A stretch of 64,000 nucleotides of DNA, taken from the NCBI GenBank assembly GCA_000827325.1, contig KN832880.1, forward strand, positions 1,664,112-1,728,111. The letters are read 5' to 3'. The notes under the pieces were generated by a model, which was not told the DNA's origin, searched no databases, and saw nothing but the letters and a program-made list of their open reading frames with translations. Below are positions 1 to 10,610 of this stretch, piece after piece. The DNA is from Oidiodendron maius Zn (taxonomy: Eukaryota; Ascomycota; Leotiomycetes; Myxotrichaceae). Both the position numbers and the translations under genes were made by a program. How positions within the stretch are numbered: position 1 is the stretch's first letter; the number at the start of each line of letters is the position of its first letter.

Positions 1-201
1 TTCTTCATCTCCTTTGCCCGCTTCCTCTCCTTCTTCGCCTTCTCCTTCCACAATTGCAAGCCATGCTAATTGAGCCATCACAATGGCTTCTGAGCGATCC
101 ACACATACTTCTGTGGTTATTGACTCGTGACTGCCTTTGATGAAGCAAATTCCCTTGTCGTTTACCATTTGGGCATTTAGGTCATCCTTAGGAGAACTCA
201 T
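1..201 (-). CDS. Partial unknown protein or exon running off the left edge
   Basis: An open frame of 67 codons runs on the minus strand from an ATG at 201 to the window edge. It starts MSSPKDDLNAQMVNDKGICF and ends in a highly acidic Glu/Gly-rich run. I do not recognise a family. The frame stays open a short way upstream of the ATG, so this may be an internal exon rather than a true start. It is oriented like the two amyloid-motif genes to its right and could be a further member of that neighbourhood, but nothing in the visible part shows the shared motif. Confidence 0.35.
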   Translation of the reverse strand, partial: MSSPKDDLNAQMVNDKGICFIKGSHESITTEVCVDRSEAIVMAQLAWLAIVEGEGEEGEEAGKGDEE

Positions 202-511
202 TCCAAAAATTGATGATTTGTAACAGCCTTGAAAGTGGCTCGCGTTTAGTGAGGAGAAAATGAAGTCTACAGCCGAGCGATCATATGTTACCAGCGCTAT
301 CGTATGAAGTCTGGAAATGTATCTCTAGGTCCATAATCCCCTTCAGCCCAGTCTCGGTCTTGAGGGAATAATTCTATTTACTCTACTGAAACCTGCGATC
401 ATGAATCAAATGGGGGACATCTGTCGACTAGGATATTCTAGCTACAAAGCATAGCTGGAAAAGATATGGATCTGATTAGAGTTATTAGGCTTGATCGAGA
501 GACAATCCGCA

Positions 512-2304
512 TCAGCCAAAACGGACACCACTAACGCTTCCTGCATTGTTCCCTATCTGAAAACCTGAGTTCGGTCCTGAAAATACCACGCTGTTGGTGT
601 AAGTGGAAGTTGATTGTATGACCTTGACAACAGCCTCACTCAGCAACTTGTCTTGCCCAGCCACCTCTTTCAATAATGGAAGGGCCTCCTTGATCTTTTT
701 CATTTCCGACACCTCTTCCTCAGCTAGCTTGCGTTGTTCTTCTTGGATCGCTGGAAAAAGTTCGACCAAACTATCTACCAACTTGTTAAGGTCCTCGATC
801 AGTCGCTCAAAAGCCGTCTCTTCATACATAGTTAAATCACCCTTCGGCTCCAACTCTGAATTGCCCTGCCGCTTCTTGGCGAGATCGTACATATTCTGGT
901 GGAGGGATGCTGAGACCTTGTCTAGCGCCTTCGCCGGATCCACCACTGCGAGGGAGGAATCATCATCCTCGTTGTCTTCCTGAAACTCTGTCGACATCCT
1001 CTCGGCATTTGAAAATATATTCAGAATCCGCTTTAGGAGTTTTTTTACAGTGGGTATATCCTTAGGAGGTAGCTTCGCCTGCTGGAGAGATTTCTCTTCA
1101 TCCAGGTTGGCTAGTCCCACGGACTGGCCCCAACGGGTAAGTTTGAGCCTGACGACATCCAGTTTCAGTAGACTGGTCTTGAAGTTCTCTGCTAAGTCTT
1201 GTCCCATTTGAATAGATCCAAAATGGTCAACCCCAGTGTTGAAGTTAAGAGATAGTTCTTTCAGCATCTCTGCCATTTCGTCCTGCTTGGATTCAAGATC
1301 CTTATTCTGTTTGATGATAGTGCTAGTGTTGGATTGTATGACTTCTGTTCGTTCTTCTATGATGGTGGATTTCGAGACAAGGAACTCAACATTTCCATCC
1401 ACGCTTTGAAGAAGGTCGCTCATAATCTCAACAGTTCTAAGAGTTGCTAGGCCGACAGCTTGGCTCAACTCATTCACAGCTTGCTCCATATCCGCATTAG
1501 CTCCGGAAAGGGCTCCATCTGATCCATTCACCAAGGTCTCGAGCCACTTCTCTAAAAAAATTTAGCCACCGCACAAACAAAAAAAAGCATGAATAGGGGT
1601 ACGGTCAGATGTGTCAAGAAAGACAACTTACTAAATCTTTTTTCCTTGGCATATTCTTGTGCAACGGAGCATATCTTAAGCATACTTGAGAATACCCGTG
1701 TAACACAGCGTTGAAATGGAGGCAACTTTGGCATCCTGTCCTCAATCATAGAGAGCCTGTCAAAAAATCGATGCGTAAATTCGAAAAATCCCATGACCTT
1801 ATCATAATCGGCGGACACATCGGCGAAAGACTAAAAACGTCAACAGAAAAGATCGCTAATCTGCTTTCTAATTTGGGTATCCAGTACCTGCGTTACCTGC
1901 GCAAAGGCCGTGAAGATCAAGCTGGCTGGCATAGCAGGTGGAAAGGCCTATGGACAATAAGCATCTACTGTATCAAACAGTATGTTAGCTGCTGCTATTA
2001 TCTCAAGGCTTACCGACGCGACGCCTCCAACAACTTGTACTGCATTTACGATCTTCTGGATCAACCACATATTGTTCTTCAAAGCGGTCCGCACTTTGGC
2101 CACTTTAGACTTGTCGTCACGAAAGTCTTTAAACTTATTTGACAAGCCTTCGGTCCCATTCATAATTGCATCCATGCTTCTAAACTGTTCTAGTCGAAGA
2201 CTTTTCTTAGTTGTCTTCTCGTAATCTTCCACCGCTGCCTGCCACAGCTGAGCGAGGTCAGACTCCACCTCCCCAGTCGCGCCAGTTGCTACTTGAGCAG
2301 CCAT
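512..2304 (-). CDS. Goodbye-HeLo domain cell-death effector with C-terminal PP-type amyloid motif
   Basis: Spliced model of 526 aa with exons 2014-2304, 1897-1947, 1632-1830 and 512-1551. The introns are 66, 66 and 80 nt and all frames close. Residues about 10-180 read as the fungal STAND N-terminal Goodbye domain (LWQAAVEDYEKTT, then FPPAMPASLIFTAF, then DYDKVMGFFEFTHRFFDRL). A coiled-coil stretch follows at about 200-285. Residues about 290-500 match the HeLo domain of HET-S: LKLDVVRLKLTRWGQSV aligns with HET-S LRLDIAKARLSRWGEAV, and the later LAKKRQ and VDSLVELFP segments also align. The last 25 residues carry NSGFQIGNNAGSVSG. HeLo domains kill cells by inserting into membranes once a linked amyloid motif is templated by an NLR (known for HET-S and HELLP). 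The hydrophobic N-terminal helix that HET-S uses for insertion is not evident next to the HeLo part; the Goodbye domain sits there instead. It is probably the effector for the NLR at 5267-8554 (inference). Confidence 0.8.
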
Positions 2305-3238
2305 TCTTAGAAGCGTAACAGCCTATGGCAGAATTGTGAGCGGAAAATGGAGAATGTAATTTGAGAGCTCGGATTCGGGTGATTTTAGGAGACAAAATAG
2401 TCAGATCTCACGAAGCTCGAAGACTTTTCTATGTAGATGGTTGTACAAACACGCCACAACAACTTCAGCACCTGTTTAAATATTACCTGCGCCTCTTTTC
2501 TTTTCTCGGCGCTCCCATTCACAGGGGTCGAGACTGCGTGTGAGAGTCGCAATGTCACGGCAAGATTTGAAAATTTAGGGGCTGCATGTGAAGAGAAACC
2601 AATCGCGTCGCATTTCTCCTCACGGAGTTATATGTACTTCGTGTACACGACGTTATGCAGAGGATTGCAGCTCTCTTACTTGCCAAGATAGTATGGGTCG
2701 CGCTGCCGGGTGGTGTGTTAGCCTCTGCCACTGACCCCTCACTGGCAAACCTGTGGCTGTCAGGTCGGAGCTGAGCGAGATAGATGCACTTGTGAAAATT
2801 TAGTTGCACGCCCCACATTAGCTGAACCCTTTACGCCACCTCCATATGCTGCAGTAGTTTGGTTTAGGGAAAGATCGTCCAATACCAATCACTTAAGGGC
2901 ATTTTACATTGGGATGGGAGTCATCTGCTAGCAGCATCCTGATTATTTTCGGTATTGTGGCCAAGAGCGTTCCGAAATTACTATTGCGGTCATACTAACT
3001 TTACTACGTAGCTCTCATATTCATCGCCCGTTATTTAGATATTGCCAGACTGCTGATCAGAGAGTTTTGATAGAAGTGAGGCTTTCATAGTTTTAGTAAG
3101 GAGTTGAGAGAGGAATTAAGAATTACATCTACTGCAGACTTCAACACTTTTATTCATCAAATGAGTTGAGGATACCATGAATTCGTTAACGATATCCACT
3201 CACCCAGAAATCAGTCCTCTCAAATCCAACTACCACGA
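2305..3238. other. Intergenic region between the two minus-strand amyloid-motif genes
   Basis: This stretch holds the promoter of the Goodbye-HeLo gene (right of 2304) and the 3' flank of the hydrolase gene. Only short chance frames are seen. No repeat or RNA gene was recognised. Confidence 0.5.
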
Positions 3239-4253
3239 CTACTTTCCAAAACTGAACCCAGTTATGTTACCGGCATTCTGTCCAAGCTGCATACCAGAAT
3301 TAGTTGACCCAGCGAAACTCGCATTTGATATGTAATTTACAGTCCCCTCCTTCTCAGGCGGAGGAATCTTTGCTACCCATTTCTTAATCACTCTCAGTAT
3401 CTTGGCAAAATCCTTGTCACCCTCACTTTCAAAGCGACTCATCCGTTCATGGTTGCAGGCAAGCCGCTCAGCGGGAGAACCTTCGGGACATTGGGCCAAG
3501 GACTTGTCCACGATCTTCACGTCACTGTCTCCTACCTTCACATTGGATCCTTCGTAGTAGCATTCCAGGTCGATTGGAACTGCCTTTCTTAGTTCGGCAA
3601 ATTTCTGAGGGATTGAAGTAACCCATTTAGATTTCTTCTTCAGGTCAGAGTCACTTGGAACGGCCTCCTGAGCCAGTTGAAAATACGTTGTTGCTGCGGT
3701 CAATGTTTCGGGCTGGAAATGGGGTGTTCCAAGGAGCAGGACACCCTTGACGCAGCCGACGAGCTTCTTTCTTTCATCATGCTGGCTTCCTACCGCAAGG
3801 GCCTAATATATTTCTAGATTAGCTGGTGTCCCAGAGACGTGGATTAGATAGCATGCTCACATTTTCACAAATCAAGCCCCCAAGGCAGTGCGCAACAAGA
3901 AGTACGGCTCGCTTTTCCGCTTTCTCAGGCCGTTCTTCCATTAGTAAATCAATCATCTCGTTTGAAGTCTCAGTGATTAAATCCTCCTCGTTCCAGAAGG
4001 AGTCCAGTTCTATGTCATATTCATATGACAGGATACGTGCTTCCGGAACTTTTGCGGCGAGAAATTTCTCTGGCCAGAAGACAGAGGCCTCTGATGTCCA
4101 AGGTGCATTACCACCAAGCCAACCGTGGACGAGAACTATGCTACAATGCCCGGTTGTTAGCATATAGATAGATAGAGATCCGCGGGAGATGGGGGGACTA
4201 TATTACTCCACTCTAGCAGACTCGCCGGGATCCCGAATCACCTTCACAGACAT
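3239..4253 (-). CDS. SesB-like alpha/beta hydrolase with C-terminal PP-type amyloid motif
   Basis: Spliced model of 296 aa with exons 4207-4253, 3861-4140 and 3239-3802. The introns are 66 and 58 nt, with GCTAAC and GCTAAT branch points. The start gives MSVKVIRDPGESARVDIVLV followed by the HG oxyanion motif, as in SesB/DUF676-type lipases. LLLGTPH follows, and a late His lies in LACNHERMSRF (His227), the usual catalytic His position. The nucleophile elbow reads VAHCLGG, so Cys101 stands where the family normally has Ser (GHSLGG). The C-terminus carries NSGMQLGQNAGNITG, nearly the same as the motif in the neighbouring Goodbye-HeLo protein and in the NLR. SesB-type hydrolases with such motifs are known NLR partners (SBP with the PP motif, SesB with sigma). 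Its start lies about 1 kb from, and divergent to, the NLR start. Confidence 0.82.
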
Positions 4254-5266
4254 CTTGAGTGGGAGAGTTTGTTGGAAGTTATCTCTGAAGACTAGCAAAA
4301 ATTCACCGTCAATTGATCTATTGGATATATGGCTCTTGTCTGAGAGAGCATGGCGCTGCCCGATTATTTATCGCGGGGAGAGGACGACCAGCAGCCACAA
4401 GATATACTACAGCGGGCTAATTCAGAACTAGTAATGCAAGCAGTCTACTACCTCCGATGTTGTGGACCATAACCCTACAGGCTGACAGAAGGCGAATGCC
4501 AAATCGAAAGCCTCAATTACTCCTTCCTCTTCCGCCTTTCCTCTAGGGTCTCCCTGGCCTTCGTCCATGATTGTTTTCGTGACATACCAGATTGGTACAC
4601 GATGGACATCAACCCCTCTTGCCAGGGACACGTGGCTGCGAAAGTCGAACACTCACTCGTCAGACATTCTGCTTTACTTGTGAACTGTGAGGTTGGGTAA
4701 AAATATTACAGCTGAATGGCACGACATAGTGGATAGGACGGTGGCTTGCTGGTAGGACGCATTAGTCTTGTCATCTAGCCTATGGAGCCTGAAATAAAAT
4801 GCAGACTGCAGCAACATCAGCTCGTCGATCGAACGCCACGCGCTGTGAAAGCTGCCACCACGCTGTCTCTCTCTGTTTTGGGCATAGTGGGCGCGCTGGT
4901 CTCGCTGTCTTAATGCATTCTTGATTTGCTGCGTTTCGGTTGTGCAACGTCCCTTCTACAAGGCGTCGTAACAGCCCCTGACACGAACGGTACATGATTC
5001 CCCATTACGCTCCCTGCATCTTCGTCCTTCTTCTTTGGATTGAGAAACTGTCATACGATACCTCGGCGATCCGCGGGAATTGGGCGGGTTAATTAGCTAC
5101 ACCCCATCCAGTGGATAAACCCACCTCACCTACAGCGGGATAAAATCTTATTATTCGTTGACGGCGAGAACAACCCAAAATTAAATAGTAGTAGTTCAAC
5201 ATCACCCCACTGCTCTGAGAGTCTGAAACTGACTCCCTATTCTTCTATTTGAATTCCTCTGCAATA
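4254..5266. promoter_or_regulatory. Shared divergent upstream region of the hydrolase and NLR genes
   Basis: About 1.0 kb separates the minus-strand hydrolase start (4253) from the plus-strand NLR start (5267). I see no convincing gene in it. The head-to-head arrangement would allow co-expression of effector and sensor, but I cannot identify a specific operator or TATA element with confidence. Confidence 0.45.
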
Positions 5267-8200
5267 ATGGCGGAGAGCGCTGAGTCGGCAGGTGCCAAAC
5301 AAATGGTAATTAATAATTAAATGACTCCAATCTCCAGAGGGCGGGGATATTATTAGAGATGACAGGCAGGCTGATTTGGCACGTTCTCTAGGCGGCGACA
5401 ACAGCATCGGCTGATTTCTCCAATTCTCGAAATGAGGGACTCCAGCTGGGTCAGAATATGGGCACTCTGAATGCCGCCTTTCACAGCGAGTCAATCCAGC
5501 AGGTTACTATTACTGCCGGTGCCTCCGTATATATGGGTGAGCAAGGCTATACACTGAACCCTCATCCCCCAAGAGATATGTGGTTGAAGAGCGGCTGACA
5601 AGTTCCTCGAAATCATTAGGTGAAAAGAAAAGTATAGAAGATAAACTTCTCGACGCCCTCATTGCTGGTGATCCTTCGGACAGACATGACATCGCCAACG
5701 CAGAGCCTGGAACGTGTGAATGGATCTTTATGTGCGCCCCCTTCCTCGACTGGATCCAAACGGAACCGTCGACCAGCTCGCCGCTATATATCCACGGAAT
5801 TCCTGGGAGCGGGAAGTCTGTCCTGCTGAAGTTCTTTGTCAAGCAACTACAGTCACGGCTGCGTCTGGACACCACGCCCCAATCACCTATAGTGGATCAG
5901 AAGAAACTTCCCTCAGAGCTTGGTGTTCCTGAAAAGACTATTGCGGTTGCATGTTTCTGTGATGACAAGAACGAACATCGACGAACACCGGTCTGGATCC
6001 TGAGGACCCTCTTGTACAAACTGTTGCAGCAGAATCGGAATTTGGTGAAGCACGCACTGAACCATTTTCAGAACCCTGAAGACCTCGACACCAGTGGCCG
6101 CATGAGGTCTGACCTGGACGAATTCCAATCCCTCGACATTCTGCAAAAGATATTCGAAGATATCGTCGCCAATCCGGAGGTGGAGGTTCTCTACCTTGTC
6201 ATTGATGGCTTAGACCAATGCGGCCCTTACATGTTAGCAGTGCTACGCCTGATCGATGAGCTCTCCACAAGGGTCGTCAGCAAAGCCAATAGCATAAGCC
6301 GGAAATTTACTCTGCGCTTCATTGTCTCTGATCGATCCAGTAATATCGTGCGCGGGAAAATGCGTCCCGATTACACCATTGACATGCCCGAGAGAAACCA
6401 GCGTGATATTGAAGAAGTTGCTGACAGGCGGATAAAAACCATTCAAGAGTATCGCAACTTCCCTGAAAATCTTCGCCAACACGTTACCACTCGGTTGAGG
6501 GCGAGTTCCAAAGGCATGTTTATGTGGCTGTCACTGGTCTTGGATGACTTGTCTACTTGGGATGGCCTCTGGACGGAGGCTAGGGTTGAAGATAGACTGC
6601 ACAGTATCCCCCGGGATGTGGAAGCCTTTTACGGCAAGATGCTAGAACAGAAGCCGCGGGATGGAGCGAGTAGGTTGCGGACGGTGCTGATGTGGTTGTA
6701 CTTTGCGTACCGGCCAATGACATTGAGAGAATTGGAAGTAGTCTTGGCTCTGCGGGATGGAAAGCAGTACACTGGTGGCAAGAGCTCAGATGAGGAACTG
6801 GAGGCATTGCGCCACAACATCGAGAACAGCTGGGGAGCACTGCTCGTGATCCGCGATGGTACTGTTCATCCTAGTCACCAGGCGGTGAAGGACTTCCTAT
6901 GTCGTCTCTTCAGTGACGAGGGTGCGAAGGAATATCCCATCTACGGAATCAGTAAGTTAGAGGCACATCGACAAATGGCGTCTGCCTGTTTAGCCTATCT
7001 CCAGTTCGATGACATCCAAAAGCGTGAAGTGCCCAAGCCCCCCATTCAAAGCAATGGGATGATCGATGAGGCCGAGCTTACGGCGGTAAAACAGCGCTTC
7101 CTTGAGGGCTACCCTTTCCTGCTATATTCCGTCGAATTCGTGGGTCACCATCTCCGAGAGGCTCAAATCCAAAACGAAACCGACGTAAGCGGAATGGAGT
7201 TTTTCTCCGCTGATTCGGCGGCATTATCTAACTGGGTACGGTCATATGATCTCCTGAAGCGGTGGACGTTTGGAAAGTGTTAGTCTTACTATCTCTTCTC
7301 CATGCTCAAGAGCTGACCTGTCTTTCAGATTCGGGTTTCTCCAGCAGCACCAGTTTGCTCTTTGTGTCTGCACGACTCGATCTTCCGTGGCTCGCCGAGC
7401 GTGCGACAGCATGGAACAAATCCACCTGGTCACTTCCATCCGCGGTAAAGGCTCCTGATATGTCCGGTTGGAGCGCCATCCACATTGCTGCGGATTCGGA
7501 AGCGGTCGAAATGCTATCATGGCTACTCCGAAATGGTGCGCCTGTGGATGCCGAAACCCTCGGGTTCACTCACTCAGGTCGCACGGCCTTGCATTTTGCT
7601 GCCGCCAAAAGCTCCGATGCTGGACCTCGGATGGTAAAGGAGCTGCTCAAGAGAGGCGCTAAGGCAACTATGGCAACGAGGCAGGGAGGCAATACACCGC
7701 TTCACTATGCCATCGATGGCCGCTCGGTCGAAACAGTAGAGATTTTGCTCTCCTCTTCTGCGGACGCTAACGTCAGAAACAGCTCGGGCATTACTCCTCT
7801 TCATAAGGCGGTGGCTATCCCCGGATTGGAAGCGGTAGTAGAAGCTCTACTCAAGGGTGGTGCCGATCCCAATCAGAAGACTGGCCTGTCGGCAGCTCGG
7901 AAGCTAGCGGCTGTAAAGGATGCAAACGACCTGAAGCAGGCGTATTATTCGGTCACCTCGCAGACCGCGCTGCATATTGCGGTCAAGGGGAAGGACGCCC
8001 AGCGGACAGTTGAAATCCTTCTGAAAAGTGGCGCAGATGTGAACTATCAAGACGGCGGGGGACGAACTCCGCTCCACGCAGCGATGGTTGGTAAGGACCC
8101 TGAATGCTATGCAAAGCTGCTAATCGACTCTGGCGCCGATGTGAACATGCAAGATGGGAATGGCAGGACGCCGCTCCTGCTGTTTCTCCAGGCAATTAGC

Positions 8201-8554
8201 ACTACCACGGGCAAGCCGCAAGCGGAAAACCAACAGGCATCGCAAGAACAAACAATTGATCTTCTCTTATTGGCGGGGGCAAATCCATCCATCGAGGGGA
8301 AAGATAAACAATCTCCGACCAGTTATGCCAAGGAGGCAGGGTTGGGGTGGGCGCTGGAGAGACTGACGCCGAAGCTCAAAGAAGGCAACAAGCCGAAGGC
8401 AGATGAGCCTATTGTGACAATAAAGGAGATTGCGGAACCTGAAGCGGACAGCGTTGAGACGAAAGTCAAGAATTTCTTGGGAAGCCAGGCAGCAGCGGTG
8501 GTTGGGGCCAACATGTTGAAATCAAGACCGAAATGGGGGATCCCTAAGAGGTAG
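5267..8554 (+). CDS. NACHT-ankyrin NLR (STAND) receptor with N-terminal PP-type amyloid motif
   Basis: Spliced model of 1034 aa with exons 5267-5305, 5392-5526, 5574-7278 and 7329-8554. Frames close throughout; the second intron is only 47 nt, so its borders are the least certain. Residues 27-41 read NEGLQLGQNMGTLNA, the counterpart of the motif at the C-termini of the two minus-strand neighbours. The NACHT domain follows, with Walker A GIPGSGKS at 133-140 and Walker B LVIDGLDQC at 266-274. A winged-helix-like region ends near 560. From about residue 650, at least six ankyrin repeats follow (for example GRTALHFAA, GNTPLHYAI, GITPLHKAV, GRTPLHAAM). Such NLRs sense a ligand through the repeats, oligomerise through NACHT and expose the N-terminal motif to template amyloid in effectors (known for NWD2/HET-S and PNT1/HELLP). 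Ligand and activation here are unknown. The gene looks intact. Confidence 0.85.
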
Positions 8555-9365
8555 CTGATCTAGGGGCGGAGTCGATGGGGACGATAGAGCGTCAGTGATC
8601 TAATAAGGCTCTCTTCCAACCAGAGTTCTGAGAAGATTGACAGAGTTGTAATGTTTCCGGGATACCGGCTACGAAGCTGCTCTTCATTGAGTAGAGAATA
8701 TTAAGATATCCTTATCCTTCTTCTCTTGTTTTAATCCGTTAGTGAGGGTGGAAAGTACAAGGACATTTGTGTTCTTAACTTAAAATATCACTTTTTAAAC
8801 TCCGTACTATTTACAGAGCAGCCGACTTCAGCTGTCGTACCTAGCACCCCTCTTGAAACCCGTCATATGCTTCTTCCGGCGGCCGAGGCTTCGAATCACT
8901 GCAAAGCCCTCGCGGAATTTGAATGTCATCTGCATTCGCACGTTGCCATTACCTTCCAGATTTTGGCGAGATCGCTCGGATTGGACAGAGCGCAGGTCCA
9001 GCTAGAGTAAGTAGTATAACATCTTTCGATAACAGAAATTTGTTCCCCACTTGTGACTATCATGTAGGCGGCGTTCCTAAACTAAGATTTGAATGAAATT
9101 CTATACTGAATGTTTATTAGTTCTTACGATAACGTGTCAGGTTCTTATATTTGTTACGTGAGCCCCCATAAAGTTGACAAGCTACAGTGTGCCAGCGGAA
9201 AAGAATCAATATCAAATGGCCCAGTTAGTTACTGACGAGAATGAAAAAGTACAGTGCCGATGCGCTCTGACCTACACATCCAGAATCCACAGCAACAATA
9301 AGACTTCCGGCCATCGGGTCAGAAACCTTATCGCTTAGATTCAAGGAGTTTGATCACACCGTTCG
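8555..9365. other. Intergenic region with a possible coding remnant on the minus strand
   Basis: No complete gene is visible. On the minus strand a frame ending in TGA at 8828 and reaching back to about 9007 reads LDLRSVQSERSRQ, NGNVRMQMTFKFRE and GFAVIRSLGRRKK, which looks coding-like but has no recognised family or start. It may be a terminal exon or a relic. The rest shows nothing I can name. Confidence 0.25.
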
Positions 9366-9485
9366 TTACTTCTTGGCGCACTCGATGATGCTATTCCTTA
9401 GGCTTGCCGTGTAAATGTAGACCTGCTTGATCTTGAGCCCTGCCTTCCCAATCAGGTTATACCACCATTCTCTCGTACCCTCCAT
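9366..9485 (-). pseudogene. C-terminal fragment of a second O-methyltransferase
   Basis: A short minus-strand frame (39 codons from 9485) starts MEGTREWWYNLIGKAGLKI and ends IIECAKK. It resembles the last helices of fungal O-methyltransferases, where MERT(K)xxWxxLLxxAGL precedes the terminal beta strand. The adjacent intact family member has MERTKKEWIALLEAAGLEV at the same place. No upstream part of this copy is visible, so it is probably a leftover of a tandem paralogue. The assignment rests on a short stretch. Confidence 0.4.
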
Positions 9486-10354
9486 GGACGCTAAACTAAC
9501 GATTAAGGCAATGTGTAGGATCTGACGTACAGTACAAGACAAAGAAGCGTAAAACCGACTTAGAATCAGTCATAAATCTTAGTCCATAGTGCCAGCCAAA
9601 CTGGCGGGCATCGACTCGGGACCGTGCCATCTAGACTTTTAATTTTGCCACTAATATATCACCACATATAAATGCGATCCTGATTATATGTCCTCCCTTG
9701 TTATGACCAAGGCAAGGCTGGGACACGTTGTGGTAGACATAGCGTTGAAAACAGGATTTCTTGACTGTTGGTCTAATGAAGTCTTGCACAAAGCCTACTT
9801 GTCCTTCCTTACCGCTTCGAACAATGTCCCAGATGCTACCAATTGCTCCTTAGGCTCCCAGACCTTTATCACCTCTAAACCTGCTGCCTCAAGCAAAGCA
9901 ATCCATTCCTTTTTAGTCCGTTCCATAGAAGAGAAGAGTGCCAGCATCGAGAAATCTATCTCTGCATTATACAGAGGCACGTCTTTCTCGGGAAGGAGGT
10001 TCTCATTAAGGAGAAGCACAGATTCGGACGTCATGGCCTCTCTGATGGTCTTAAGAATCTGGATCGACTGTTTGTCAGGGAAGTCGTGGAGAACCGTACG
10101 CAGGTAGTAGGCACGCGCCCCCTTGATTGGCTGTGGCGTAAAGAAGTCATATATGTTACGCTCAATGGCCGGGTTCAGTTCCTGGATATTATTTATCACT
10201 TCGGGAAGGTCTTGCAAGACCAGTCTGCCCGGAAGGTTGGGAAAGCGGGCGTGGAAGGCAGCTAAGTCATGGCCTAGGCCACCACCGATATCCACAAGAA
10301 CCGCCTGGCTAGTGTCGGTGGCGCCAAACCGCTCCTCAGTAGGGAAAAAATCAA

Positions 10355-10439
10355 CGGCTTTTTACTAGGACCGACCACTTTTTTGCTGAAATTACTAGAA
10401 CCGACCACTACATTTCAATATTTACTAGAACCGACCTTT
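10355..10439 (+). repeat. Left terminal inverted repeat of the MULE
   Basis: This 85-bp repeat matches the reverse complement of 13363-13447 without mismatch. Inside it the box TTACTAGRACCGACC occurs three times at roughly 30-bp spacing, which could be repeated transposase binding sites (inference). Confidence 0.92.
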
Positions 10440-10610
10440 CAGGTATTATAGCAACGATTTTGGGGCAGTATAGTAAGGTATTCTAGTAATTACGGTACTT
10501 ATTTTTGCACTGTATTTATATATAAAATTAAGTATCTTTATTCTACATATACAGGGATAGTCTTCAAATGAGATTTCGGCTTATACTACTTTAACTACTC
10601 TAGCACTCTA

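Noticed and set aside
603-983. Plus-strand reading frame opposite the Goodbye-HeLo gene
   Set aside because: Low-complexity Ser-rich shadow of the real minus-strand exon; no homology.
1948-1968. A 21-nt intron (GTAGATG...CCATAG) or a premature stop in the Goodbye-HeLo gene
   Set aside because: A 66-nt intron (1948-2013) with donor GTAAGC and a GCTAAC branch point removes the stop and joins GGVAS to AFPPAMP exactly as the Goodbye domain requires.
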